Of a stretch of 64,000 bases of DNA, positions 17,681-25,775 are shown piece after piece. The first letter of the stretch is position 1. Every line of letters starts with the position of its first letter. The notes beneath the pieces are model-generated. The model was not told where the DNA came from, ran no database searches, and worked only from the letters and a program-made list of their open reading frames with translations. Made by a program: the position numbers and the translations under genes. The stretch comes from Vibrio cortegadensis (GTDB lineage: Bacteria > Pseudomonadota > Gammaproteobacteria > Enterobacterales > Vibrionaceae): positions 1,240,001-1,304,000 of the forward strand of contig NZ_AP025472.1 in NCBI RefSeq assembly GCF_024347395.1. The letters are read 5' to 3'.

Positions 17681-18259
17681 CTATATGATGTCATCATAGT
17701 TACTATCGTCATACTTTCTAAATCCCGCATATTTCGCATTGCTGCCTTGATCAGACAGCCCTAAAGCTATACATACTTTCTTGTAAATATCGGCAGGGAA
17801 TCCACCGTGAAAATCCCATTCATGATTGTTTTCTTTTAACTTAACTACACCTGATATATTAGAGTACTTCATCCTCAACTGAGGGTTTCTGACGATAAAA
17901 CTAGACAGCTCTTTACTAGTTAAAAAACCATACTGTTTCATTTCTTCAATAAGAAGTGTTAATTCGTTTTCTTTAATTGAAACCTCATCATTCTCTTTAG
18001 TAGGAGTATCGTCAGTCTCGATACTTTTTGGTATTTCAGAAGCTAAATATTTTTCGATATCGGCTTGAGAAAACTTAGTAAATGCCAACGTTTGAAATGA
18101 GGTACCATCTGCTGGAACAACTTTTTTCCAGCCACTTATCCAATACATCACTCCATCAATATTCACGTAACCTCTGGTATCTGGGTGTGAGTCCGATTGC
18201 TTTTCTTTTAGCTCTGCAAGTATGCCCGTTTGTACTTTAGGAGGATTGTATTTATTCAT
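17681..18259 (-). CDS. Hypothetical protein, 192 residues
   Basis: The N-terminal half has a beta-rich domain (GYVNIDGVMYWISGWKK, SFQTLAFTKFS) resembling small single-strand-binding-like or phage accessory domains, but I cannot name it. A charged linker (about residues 80-95) leads to a helical C-terminus (LTLLIEEMKQYGFLTSKEL onward). It runs against the cassette direction with only a weak AAGAGT ribosome site. Confidence 0.6.
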   Translation of the reverse strand: MNKYNPPKVQTGILAELKEKQSDSHPDTRGYVNIDGVMYWISGWKKVVPADGTSFQTLAFTKFSQADIEKYLASEIPKSIETDDTPTKENDEVSIKENELTLLIEEMKQYGFLTSKELSSFIVRNPQLRMKYSNISGVVKLKENNHEWDFHGGFPADIYKKVCIALGLSDQGSNAKYAGFRKYDDSNYDDII

Positions 18260-18361
18260 AGTGACTCTTGGGTAATAGTAAGTCTACCAATCGTATCATC
18301 GCTAATTGCCTTTTTATATAAATGGCATGATGTTTTGTTTGTTGGGTGTTAAGTGCTGTGC

Positions 18362-18484
18362 TAACAAAGCGTTTAAGACGGATTCCCAACGCTTGGCGGT
18401 TTCAGTTTAAAGATATGCATCAGTGTTTATGGCATAATGTCTTGAGTCTTGTGGTAGCGTTGCTCACCACTTAACGCGGCGTTA
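18362..18484 (+). repeat. attC: attC site, type C2
   Basis: Type C2; closes the reverse 192-residue gene cassette. Confidence 0.92.
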
Positions 18485-18511
18485 TGAAAATCGCATAAAA
18501 TAGGGAATGTC

Positions 18512-19096
18512 ATGTTTGAACCAATTGAAATTGATATGGATGAATTGCAGTTAGCTATTTCTCTTCCTGATCTGGATTCTGTGCCAAATGGTACCTTCAT
18601 TCCACTTGAAGATATTTTGGGCTCTTCATTGCAGGTTTCCAATTTTGATGCGCTTTTTGTTTCTGGCCTGTGCCCAGAGCAAAGTGAAAAATTAGTTCAA
18701 GTGTGTGCAGGTAAAGGACTTGAGTTGGTTAATTTTGAAAACCCCTCAAACGACTTAGCTGCAATCCATGATGTTGTTCAGAACTTAACTGGTAAGCTTT
18801 TCTCAGATGAAATGCCGAATAATATCGATATTGCTGACATTAGAAACCTCAATCAATCTTCTGATTTCCTATTTGCTTTTAATCGTAAAAGTTCAGCTCT
18901 TGATTTTATGGCAGCTCAGGAGTTTGGAGTGATAGTTGGTGGTGTTTATCTTGCTCATGCAGGGACAGAGCTAGACGAGTATGAAGCTGTAAATAAAGAG
19001 CTCACTAACCACATTTCTGAATATGGTTTTCTTTGTTCCAGTTTTTACGGTCTAGGACGTTCTGAGTGTACAATCTTGCTTGGTGTTAAGGGGTAG
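18512..19096 (+). CDS. Hypothetical protein, 194 residues
   Basis: An acidic soluble protein (many D and E in the first 35 residues) that I do not recognise. It alternates beta strands and helices (DALFVSGLCPEQSEKLVQVC, KGLELVNFENPS, FGVIVGGVYLAHAGTELDEY, SECTILLGVKG). TAGGGAATGTC precedes the ATG, and the 30-base distance from attC is usual for this array. Confidence 0.6.
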   Translation: MFEPIEIDMDELQLAISLPDLDSVPNGTFIPLEDILGSSLQVSNFDALFVSGLCPEQSEKLVQVCAGKGLELVNFENPSNDLAAIHDVVQNLTGKLFSDEMPNNIDIADIRNLNQSSDFLFAFNRKSSALDFMAAQEFGVIVGGVYLAHAGTELDEYEAVNKELTNHISEYGFLCSSFYGLGRSECTILLGVKG

Positions 19097-19119
19097 GCGC
19101 ACGTGGTGAGAAATTTTCA

Positions 19120-19211
19120 TAACAAAGCGTTTAAGAGTGACTCCAAACGCGTGCCGTTTTCGCTTCGCTCAAGTATGGCACACTTGTTTGTCGCACCTTA
19201 ACGCGGCGTTA
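19120..19211 (+). repeat. attC: attC site, type D (short)
   Basis: 92 bp. The IS3 element begins nine bases after its end. Confidence 0.88.
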
Positions 19212-19282
19212 GGCTCCCGAGTACCCCACGTTTAGTAGACACTTTACTAAGTTAGATCTAGGGTCTAATTGAGAGGTGATTT

Positions 19283-19591
19283 ATGGCTAAACATCGTAAT
19301 CCAGCGTATACCGAAGAATTCCGCAAAGAAGCAGTTCGTCTGTCCGAGCTTCCAGGTCGTACAGCCGCATCCGTTGCGAAAGAGTTGGGCGTCAGCGCCC
19401 AACAGATTGCTAACTGGAAGCGTCAATTTAACCGCTTGTCTGATAAACAGTTTAACACCTTAGACGGTGTTGATTACTCCAAGAAAGAATCCGAAGAACT
19501 GCGAGCGCTTAAGCGCGAAAACAAACGACTTAAAGATGAGATGGAATTCCTAAAGAAGGTCTCGGCGTACTTCGCGAAGCAGCAAGAGTGA
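19283..19591 (+). CDS. IS3-family transposase OrfA
   Basis: A 102-residue protein with the helix-turn-helix RTAASVAKELGVSAQQIANW (DNA-end binding) and a C-terminal leucine-zipper-like helix (LRALKRENKRLKDEMEFLKK). It binds the element's ends and, after frameshifting, supplies the N-terminus of the active OrfAB transposase. AGAGGTGATTT precedes the ATG. Confidence 0.92.
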   Translation: MAKHRNPAYTEEFRKEAVRLSELPGRTAASVAKELGVSAQQIANWKRQFNRLSDKQFNTLDGVDYSKKESEELRALKRENKRLKDEMEFLKKVSAYFAKQQE

Positions 19592-20439
19592 AGTACGAGT
19601 TCATCGAAAGTTATGTGGGTGAGTATGCCGTTGTTCTTATGTGTTGTGCATTAGGCGTGTCCCCGAGTGGTTACTACAAATGGTTAGGTCGCTCGCTTAG
19701 CGAGCGAGCAAAGCGTCGAAGCCGCTTTGAACAGCTAGTTATGTGTACCTTTGCCGAGTATCGGGCTAGGTATGGTTCAGTTCGCTTAGCTGAAGAGTTA
19801 AACAAAGCAGGCTATGCCTGCAGTGTGAACTATATTGCTGATATTATGACGAAAAAGGGTATTAAGGCTCGAAATGGAAAAGGGTTTAAATACAGTAAAG
19901 ATGTCGCGGCGATGACGAATGTCGCCGATAATTTATTGCGTAGAGACTTTGAGGCCGAGAGCCCCAACCAGAAGTGGGTCACCGACATCACCTATATCTG
20001 GGTAAAGAGCCGTTGGCTCTATCTTGCGACAGTGTTAGACCTTCACTCGAGACGCATTGTGGGTTGGTCATTAGACACCAATATGACAGAGGTGCTCATC
20101 ACCAACGCTTTGAAAATGGCGTTTAAGTCACGCAAGCCGCCGAAAGGCGTCTTAATCCACTCAGACCGTGGTGTACAATACAGAGCTTATAAGTATCAGG
20201 ACTTCATGCGAAAGCATGGAGGCGTACCAAGCATGAGCCGTCAGGGTAACTGTTGGGACAATGCAGTAATGGAGTCGTTCTTCAGTCGACTGAAAGTCGA
20301 ATTGATTTACGCAGAAGATTATCAAACAATCGAAGAAGCCCGAATGGGGATCTTCGAATATATCGAAGTGTTCTACAATCGAAAAAGAAGACACTCAGCG
20401 TTGGGGCATGTCAGCCCCGTTGAGTACGAAAGTATGTAG
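19588..20439 (+). CDS. IS3-family transposase OrfB (DDE catalytic part)
   Basis: A 283-residue rve-type integrase domain. The DDE triad is visible: D in KWVTDITYIWV, D in GVLIHSDRGVQY, and E in CWDNAVMESFFSRLKVE. The N-terminal third holds the HTH_21 segment (RYGSVRLAEELNKAGY). The GTG start overlaps the OrfA stop (GTGA), fitting frameshift or re-initiation. The reading frame is intact, so the element could be active. Confidence 0.92.
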   Translation: MKYEFIESYVGEYAVVLMCCALGVSPSGYYKWLGRSLSERAKRRSRFEQLVMCTFAEYRARYGSVRLAEELNKAGYACSVNYIADIMTKKGIKARNGKGFKYSKDVAAMTNVADNLLRRDFEAESPNQKWVTDITYIWVKSRWLYLATVLDLHSRRIVGWSLDTNMTEVLITNALKMAFKSRKPPKGVLIHSDRGVQYRAYKYQDFMRKHGGVPSMSRQGNCWDNAVMESFFSRLKVELIYAEDYQTIEEARMGIFEYIEVFYNRKRRHSALGHVSPVEYESM

Positions 20440-20500
20440 TTATGTACTGTCTACTTTTTGTGGGGTACACCAGAGTCATTTGGAGGACTACAGTAAATTT

Positions 20501-20800
20501 ATGGATAGAAAAAGACGAGTAGAGTGGTTGAAAATTCAACGAAAAGGCTTTTTTAGACACTTTTTAAGTCGTGGTTTAGGACTCTGTATTCCATTTTTTT
20601 TTGGTGGTGCATTCGTTAAAAACGATTTCTATTTAAATTTATCTCCAATTGTATCGTATAGAATTTATCTAATAACTATAGTTGGGGCAGTGTTTTATTC
20701 TGGTTGCGACTGGTGTGCAAAGGGTTATGAGTATAAAAAGTACAAGAAAAAATACTGTGTAATAATGTCTCATAACAAACAATTTAAGAGTGACTCCTAA
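20501..20800 (+). CDS. Small two-helix membrane protein ending in attC
   Basis: A 99-residue basic protein with two hydrophobic helices (GLGLCIPFFFGGAFV and IYLITIVGAVFYSGCDWC). TTTGGAGGAC precedes the ATG by about ten bases. The C-terminus (HNKQFKSDS) is encoded by attC itself. The IS element separates this gene from the attC that opened its cassette, so it may now be read from the IS instead of an upstream cassette promoter. Confidence 0.65.
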   Translation: MDRKRRVEWLKIQRKGFFRHFLSRGLGLCIPFFFGGAFVKNDFYLNLSPIVSYRIYLITIVGAVFYSGCDWCAKGYEYKKYKKKYCVIMSHNKQFKSDS

Positions 20801-20894
20801 CGCTTGCCGATTTTACTCCGGTTTGAAATTTGTGTTTACGGCGCAATGGTTTAGCTCTGTTTTTATAGCGTTATCGCACCTTAATTGGGCGTTA
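20773..20894 (+). repeat. attC: attC site, type A
   Basis: Type A; overlaps the 3' end of the preceding gene, whose stop lies inside it. Confidence 0.92.
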
Positions 20895-20914
20895 GATTTT
20901 TATTGGAGTTCAAG

Positions 20915-21646
20915 GTGTACAAACAAGTTTTTAATGCTACTCAGTCTGCATGTGAAGATATGTTTCGATTTTCTGGTGAAAGAGGAAAACCGATAAATGC
21001 AGAATACTTATTTACTGTTGCTGTAGCTAGGGAAATTGATAATCTCAATTCATTTTATGGTGAGCCTTACAGGATATTCCTAGAAAAAAGTCGTAAGGAA
21101 TTGTCTAGGGATTGCTTACCTCCTATTAAATGGGGAAACAGTTGGGAACGTGGCTCAACAGTATTCAGAGAAAGAAAGCCAACGATTAATACTAAAGAGA
21201 GAGCTGATATCGCGGTATATGAACATATTGTAAATAGCAGCCATATGACTCATCAACCAATTTGTGTCATTGAACTTAAGGGCTTTAATCCAGCTAGAAA
21301 GCTAGTTATTAAAGATCTCAAGCGGAACTTAGAATATTTCAATATAACTGGTAAGACTGGTAATAGTGTTATCCAGTCTACATTATTTTCTGCATTGTAC
21401 TCTTATAACAAAGTGAAATGCGAAGCCGAAGAGTGTGAAAGAAAGAAAAATCTTGAGCTGCAATATAAGTCATGGCTTTCTGAGGTTGGAAATCTTAGTC
21501 ACTTGGATGTCAATGTGTGTGCGCATACGATAAGCAGTGACTATGTCGGTGAAATCGTTGATGAGGCAGGGGTTGAGATACTTGATACGAGCACAATCCA
21601 TCATTTTATGGGAATTATAGTCGAGTTCAAGGTTAAGAAAATCTAA
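20915..21646 (+). CDS. PD-(D/E)XK-like putative nuclease
   Basis: A 243-residue protein starting at GTG seven bases after GGAG. I see a likely nuclease core: a helix with E30/E40 (NAEYLFTVAVAREID), then D98 in ERADIAVYEH and the E120-x-K122 of ICVIELKGFNP, i.e. the D...ExK arrangement of restriction-endonuclease-fold enzymes. The helix after it (VIKDLKRNLEYF) fits the fold. The specific family is unknown. No methyltransferase partner lies in the same cassette, which argues against a classical restriction system and for a stand-alone or defence nuclease. Confidence 0.6.
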   Translation: MYKQVFNATQSACEDMFRFSGERGKPINAEYLFTVAVAREIDNLNSFYGEPYRIFLEKSRKELSRDCLPPIKWGNSWERGSTVFRERKPTINTKERADIAVYEHIVNSSHMTHQPICVIELKGFNPARKLVIKDLKRNLEYFNITGKTGNSVIQSTLFSALYSYNKVKCEAEECERKKNLELQYKSWLSEVGNLSHLDVNVCAHTISSDYVGEIVDEAGVEILDTSTIHHFMGIIVEFKVKKI

Positions 21647-21765
21647 CAAACAATTTAAGAGTGACTCCTAACGCTTGCCGATTTTACTCCGATTTGAAAT
21701 TTGTGTTTACGGTGCAATGGTTTAGCTTGGGTGCTATAGCGTTGTCGCACCTTAATTGGGCGTTA
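21644..21765 (+). repeat. attC: attC site, type A
   Basis: Type A; closes the nuclease-like cassette. Confidence 0.92.
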
Positions 21766-21782
21766 GTTGCCCTGCGAAACTA

Positions 21783-22061
21783 TTAGTTTGCAGGAAATTT
21801 TTGCTTTTGATGTAGAACTCGCATTACACGAATAATTGAACCATCGACCCAGTATGAAATGATCATAGAGATTTCGGGGATAATTAGTAATCGGCCTCGA
21901 ATATCATCTCGTTGAACACCCATTAAAGGTTGTTCAAGTAAGTTTTCAACTTTATCTTCAATGATTTCGTCAGTCTTTTCAGCTGCGTCAGGGTTGAAGT
22001 CATAAAGAAATTCAAATATTTTCTCACGATCATTCAATGATTCTTCTTCCCATAAAATCAT
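21783..22061 (-). CDS. RelE/ParE-family toxin, copy 1
   Basis: A 92-residue toxin with the ParE/RelE layout: SLNDREKIFEFLYDFNPDAAEK, LLEQPLMGVQRDDIRGRLL, then IISYWVDGSIIRVMRVLHQKQKFP, whose RVLHxxQxFP end is characteristic. It overlaps its antitoxin by four bases. A copy differing by one residue (D-to-G in QRDDIRG) is at 42466-42744. Confidence 0.88.
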   Translation of the reverse strand: MILWEEESLNDREKIFEFLYDFNPDAAEKTDEIIEDKVENLLEQPLMGVQRDDIRGRLLIIPEISMIISYWVDGSIIRVMRVLHQKQKFPAN

Positions 22062-22342
22062 TGATGGCCTCGATTGCGAATTTTAGCTTTTCGTTCAGCC
22101 ATTCTAGTTTTTGCTGAGTCATGATCAACAAATGTAGCTTTCCCGGAGTCGAATTTCTCAAATGCTAAGTTTACTTGTTCAGTTATCCAAGAGTCATGAG
22201 ATAATGTTTTTCGTTGTTGCTCCGCCATTTGCTCTGTAAGCTCACGGCAAGCATCGCTAAGTGTACGACCTTGGCTCTCCGCCATTTGTTGAGCTAAGCG
22301 TTTAATTTCGTCATCAATACGGAATTGAATTCTAGTATCCAT
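22058..22342 (-). CDS. RelB/DinJ-family antitoxin, copy 1
   Basis: A 94-residue ribbon-helix-helix protein: IQFRIDDEIKRLAQQMAESQGRTLSDACRELTEQMAE (residues 5-41) is the DNA-binding fold, followed by a long toxin-binding helix. AGGAG lies seven bases before the ATG on the minus strand. It should repress its own operon and neutralise the downstream toxin. Confidence 0.88.
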   Translation of the reverse strand: MDTRIQFRIDDEIKRLAQQMAESQGRTLSDACRELTEQMAEQQRKTLSHDSWITEQVNLAFEKFDSGKATFVDHDSAKTRMAERKAKIRNRGHQ

Positions 22343-22401
22343 GAATGGCTCCTAAGTTTTCGTGTGTACAAATGTTAGCACTAGCCTTGAGCAAGGGCAA
22401 C

Positions 22402-22523
22402 TAACAAGCAATTTAAGAGTGACTCCTAACGCTTGGCGAGTTCACTTCGATTTGAAATTTGTGTTTACGGTGCAATGGTTTAGCTTGGGTGTTATAGCGT
22501 TTTCGCACCTTAATTGGGCGTTA
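22402..22523 (+). repeat. attC: attC site, type A
   Basis: Type A with a TAACAAGC edge; closes the first RelE/RelB-like cassette. Confidence 0.92.
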
Positions 22524-22554
22524 ACTGGCAAATATAGTACAGAGGTAACTTTAG

Positions 22555-23274
22555 GTGAATCCAGAAAAGATAGAAATAGTTTGGTCTGCTAAAGATGTTG
22601 TCGACTTAGTTAGGGCTGTTTCATGGCCGATAGCTGCGACATTTATCGTTCTTCTTTCTAGAGGAAAGTTGTCCAAGGCGATTGAGATGTTTTTCAAGCG
22701 GAATAATGTCACTGAATTACGAGCTGCGGGCTTTTTCGCAAAGTTTTCTGAATCGGCGCAAGTAAAAGAAGCTGCGCAGGTTACTAGCGATCATTCGGAT
22801 ATATCGAGTATCAGTCAGGACTATCAGGTGCTTGTCGAATATCAAAAGGAAAATGAAAGTAAGCATAGTAAAGCATTACTTAAGCAAATCAGGCTGCACC
22901 GAGACTCGTATAAGATTTCAGTTGAAAAACAGTTAGAAATAGCTGAAGTGGCACTTTCTCAATCGCAAGCATCGAACAATTACTTCCATGTAAACAAGTT
23001 TATCTACAGGTCGCAATTTGAACTGTTAAGTACTATGACTACAAATGGTAATGCTATTAGCGTACAAGATGCTCATTAGTATTTTGAGTCTGTTAAGTTA
23101 AACTATGCTCATATTTTCTCCCATACCGACTTGCATCAGTATATGGCTTATTTGCTCAGCTCCGGATTGGTCAAGAAGAGCCAAGATCATTACAGTCTTA
23201 CTGATTATGGTGAATCATACATGGAATACATGAGTCGATATTCTGATTTGATCTCACAGTTGACACTCTCATAA
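22555..23274 (+). pseudogene. Membrane-anchored winged-helix gene split by an amber codon
   Basis: A GTG at 22555 opens a 174-codon frame that ends at TAG (23077-23079). The same frame then continues for 64 codons to a TAA at 23274. The continuation (IFSHTDLHQYMAYLLSSGLV, then KKSQDHYSLTDYGESYMEYM) looks like a complete winged helix. The N-terminal part has one membrane helix (VSWPIAATFIVLLSR) and a long helical stalk. So a 239-residue protein has been cut by one nonsense codon, or is made by readthrough. The family is not recognised; compare the gene at 2832. Confidence 0.7.
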
Positions 23275-23283
23275 CTTGCCAGT

Positions 23284-23405
23284 TAACAAAGCGTTTAAGA
23301 CAGATTCCCAACGCATGGCATTTTTGATTTCATCGTTGGGTCTTGTGTTTACGGTGGTATGGTTAGGTTCAGTGGCGGCGTTGCTCACTACTTAACGCGG
23401 CGTTA
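23284..23405 (+). repeat. attC: attC site, type C3
   Basis: Type C3; closes the amber-interrupted gene cassette. Confidence 0.92.
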
Positions 23406-23423
23406 TATGCAGGCGGAGGAAAT

Positions 23424-23768
23424 ATGCCTAATATTTATGAAATGGTCAGCGAAGCAATGTCTTATGCTGAGTCTCATGCACTTAAGGCAAGCTCGATCTT
23501 GAATAAGAAAGGGCTGGCTGAGGCTCTTGAGTACTGCCGTGAACAGGGGATCGAACCTCCACAATGTTCATTAACGGCTAAATCAGCCAATGCTGAAAAT
23601 CTGCGAAATAAAGCTAAACGTATGGTTACTGAAGTTAAGTGGTGGTCTAGACGACTTGAACGAAAAGCAGCACAAAACTTTGAACATCTTCAGCGTCAAA
23701 ATGGAAAAGTTACAAATATTATATCGGACGAGTCATTAGAGTATCAGCAAAGAAGAGCTAGACGCTAA
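23424..23768 (+). CDS. Hypothetical basic helical protein
   Basis: A 114-residue, basic, mostly helical protein. GCGGAGG precedes the ATG closely. The stretch VTEVKWWSRRLERKAAQNFE, then QNGKVTNIISDESLEYQQRRARR, recalls the WW-R-L region of replication-initiator proteins (gpA) of P2-like phages, so it may be a fragment or relative of such a protein; that is a weak resemblance and no catalytic tyrosine motif is present. Confidence 0.55.
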   Translation: MPNIYEMVSEAMSYAESHALKASSILNKKGLAEALEYCREQGIEPPQCSLTAKSANAENLRNKAKRMVTEVKWWSRRLERKAAQNFEHLQRQNGKVTNIISDESLEYQQRRARR

Positions 23769-23776
23769 AAAGCATA

Positions 23777-23898
23777 TAACAAAGCATTTAAGACGGATTC
23801 CCAACGCTCGGCACTTTTGGTTTGCTTCAACTTCGGTGTTTACGGCAAAATTCTTTAAGTTCAGTGGTCTGCGTTGCTCACCACTTAATGCGGCGTTA
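23777..23898 (+). repeat. attC: attC site, type C4
   Basis: C-type interior with GCATTT/AATGC arms; closes the basic helical protein cassette. Confidence 0.9.
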
Positions 23899-23966
23899 TA
23901 GCTCATTTTTGGTAACTTAACATACTGAAACTGTTAGATATAAATATGAAATCAAATGCTATTATC

Positions 23967-23990
23967 GCTAGTTTGTAGTATCAAACTAGC
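23967..23990. promoter_or_regulatory. Perfect 9-bp palindrome in the DUF3775 leader
   Basis: GCTAGTTTG and CAAACTAGC flank a six-base loop, 19 bases before the start codon. It could be an operator or an mRNA hairpin; there is no T-run, so it is not a terminator. Confidence 0.5.
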
Positions 23991-24008
23991 TTATATAACG
24001 AGGTATTC

Positions 24009-24356
24009 ATGAATCATTTAACTATTGAAACAGTACGCGAAGTTATTGAATTGGCGGAAATTTGCTATCCAGTTACCGGGAGACCACAAGTGGTTTCTTT
24101 GTCGGATGCAATTGAAGAAGTTCCCGGTAATAGAGACCTTTATCAGAAAGTGTCTTCGTTAACTTCTGAAGAATTGGCGGAGCTACAAACTTTGATGCTA
24201 ATCGGCCGAGGTGCGTCTGGCGAGAGTGCAAACGACTGGGATGGTTTATATGCTGAAGCTCTAGGTTCACAAAGTTCAGAATCCGTTGATTATGTAGCAT
24301 CCAAGTATCAGTTGCCCGCATATCTTCATAATGGTCTCGTTAAACTAGGGTACTAA
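24009..24356 (+). CDS. DUF3775-family protein
   Basis: A 115-residue protein matching the DUF3775 pattern: an N-terminal ETVREVIELAEICYP helix, LTSEELAELQTLMLIGRG, a W-x-x-L-Y-A-E-A segment (DWDGLYAEALG), and a final VDYVASKYQLPAYLHNGL helix. The family has no known function. The ATG follows AACGAGG. The 110-base leader contains a perfect palindrome. Confidence 0.78.
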   Translation: MNHLTIETVREVIELAEICYPVTGRPQVVSLSDAIEEVPGNRDLYQKVSSLTSEELAELQTLMLIGRGASGESANDWDGLYAEALGSQSSESVDYVASKYQLPAYLHNGLVKLGY

Positions 24357-24365
24357 ATAGAGCTA

Positions 24366-24487
24366 TAACAAAGCATTTAAGAGTGATTCCCAACGCTTGG
24401 CATTTTCAGTTCAACGTTGGGTTTTGTGTTTACGGTGCAGTGGCTTAGGTCAGGTGGCAGCGTTGCTCACACCTTAATGCGGCGTTA
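24366..24487 (+). repeat. attC: attC site, type F
   Basis: Type F; closes the DUF3775 cassette. Confidence 0.9.
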
Positions 24488-24603
24488 GAAGCTTCGATAA
24501 AACTTTGAATTATAGTAACTATTTATCTTATCTCGCTTAGTTCTAAATTTCGTTTCAATCATAGTATAATTGTTCGCATTAAGATGATTATGTGAAAGTT
24601 CAA

Positions 24604-24765
24604 ATGAGAAAAATTTATGTAACTGAAGGGGATTCATCCTCTAAAAAAGACAAATTGGCTTATCCTAAACTGGTTTTGTGTGAAAAGTGTGTAGGCAAGT
24701 ACATTGTTATCAGCGAAGGCAAGCGAACTTATGATGCTTGCGTCAAATGTGGTTCTAGTGAATAA
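24604..24765 (+). CDS. Mini zinc-ribbon protein, copy 1
   Basis: A 53-residue protein (57 if the GTG at 24592 is used) with one zinc ribbon: CEKC and, 19 residues on, CVKC. Basic N-terminus, acidic end. Identical or nearly identical copies are at 33195 and 50746, each with the same 115-base leader containing TATAAT. Single zinc ribbons of this size usually bind nucleic acid or a protein partner; the role is unknown. Confidence 0.72.
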   Translation: MRKIYVTEGDSSSKKDKLAYPKLVLCEKCVGKYIVISEGKRTYDACVKCGSSE

Positions 24766-24823
24766 GTAATTACGTCTTTCGAATCCAAAATTCTAGGTTC
24801 TACATAACGGTTAAGAACGCTTC

Positions 24824-24945
24824 TAACAAACAATTTAAGAGTGACTCCTAACGCTTGCCGATTTCACTTCGATTTGAAATTTGTGTTTACGGTGCAATGG
24901 TTTAGTTTGGGTGTTATAGCGTTGTCGCACCTTAATTGGGCGTTA
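24824..24945 (+). repeat. attC: attC site, type A
   Basis: Type A; closes zinc-ribbon copy 1. Confidence 0.92.
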
Positions 24946-25391
24946 TATTGCATAAGATTCAAAGGGTTAAATTATCCGTTTATCTTTGTTCTGCGTCCGA
25001 ACTACACACCTGTTCTTTTCGTGAAAAATGCCATCAAAATGACCATCGCACGTAGAATGTTTGTCGGTTAATTAGCTACAACGTCACGCAAGTCTCCTCA
25101 TTAGTAAGTTTTGCTGGCTCAAGTTCATTTTGCGCGGCTTCTTTTTCGTGGGGACTTCATTGAAAGTTGTGGCTTCAGCGCACTTTGTTGTCAGGTTTCT
25201 CGCTCGAATTCTTTGTCATTCTAGCTAATCGAAATACTCCAATTTCAACTCATTTCGCTTCTTAGCCAAGTGCGTTTTGTTGTCTATGATTGAGTTTCGA
25301 ACTATTCGTTTTACTTCTGAGTTCAAAGCCAGTAGATTTGTAATTAATTCAGCACCTTGGCGCTAAACTTGGCTTCATCGTGTGGGCAATA
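24946..25391 (+). mobile_element. NC1 ORF-less cassette, copy 11
   Basis: The long-range pair is intact. The minus-strand mini-frame has TAG at its fourth codon here. Downstream attC is type A. Confidence 0.85.
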
Positions 25392-25513
25392 TAACAAACA
25401 ATTTAAGAGTGACTCCTAACGCTTGGCGATTTCACTCTGGTTTCAATTTTGTGTTTACGGCGCAATGGTTTAGCTCAGGTTTCATAGCGTTGTCGCACCT
25501 TAATTGGGCGTTA
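25392..25513 (+). repeat. attC: attC site, type A
   Basis: Type A; closes NC1 copy 11. Confidence 0.92.
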
Positions 25514-25553
25514 GTCGCTTTAGCACAGTGAACCTGCTTACTAAGGAAGAAAA

Positions 25554-25775
25554 ATGAAAGAATGGAAACAAAAATTCATACAACTAAGGTGTTTAATTTG
25601 TTCTTTTATCAAGAAGTTAATTGCTCCTCGAGGACTAAGGAATATATTAGTAGGGCATGAAAAGAAGATAAGTGTTGATGAGTTTGGTAAAATATTTATT
25701 GATCTAAATAATATCGAGTCGAGAAAAGCACTCCAGGAAAAGATAGATAGTATTCGAGAGGTAGAATTGCCATGA
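25554..25775 (+). CDS. Small basic protein, first gene of a two-gene cassette
   Basis: A 73-residue protein not recognised: a basic amphipathic N-terminus (KEWKQKFIQLRCLICSFIKK) and an acidic C-terminal helix (NIESRKALQEKIDSIREVEL). AAGGAAG precedes the ATG. Its TGA overlaps the next ATG (ATGA), so the two proteins are translationally coupled and probably act together. Confidence 0.65.
   Translation: MKEWKQKFIQLRCLICSFIKKLIAPRGLRNILVGHEKKISVDEFGKIFIDLNNIESRKALQEKIDSIREVELP

Larger units (their letters stand above)
19221..20468 (+). mobile_element. IS3-family insertion sequence, complete copy
   Basis: About 1,248 bp bounded by imperfect inverted ends: GTACCCCAC-GTTT-AGTAGACA on the left and, read inward, GTACCCCAC-AAAA-AGTAGACA on the right. 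It carries orfA and orfB overlapping by four bases, the usual IS3 plan in which a -1 frameshift makes the fused transposase. I could not find a target-site duplication, so the exact ends are uncertain by one or two bases. A second copy starts at 63263, also nine bases past an attC. Confidence 0.9.
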
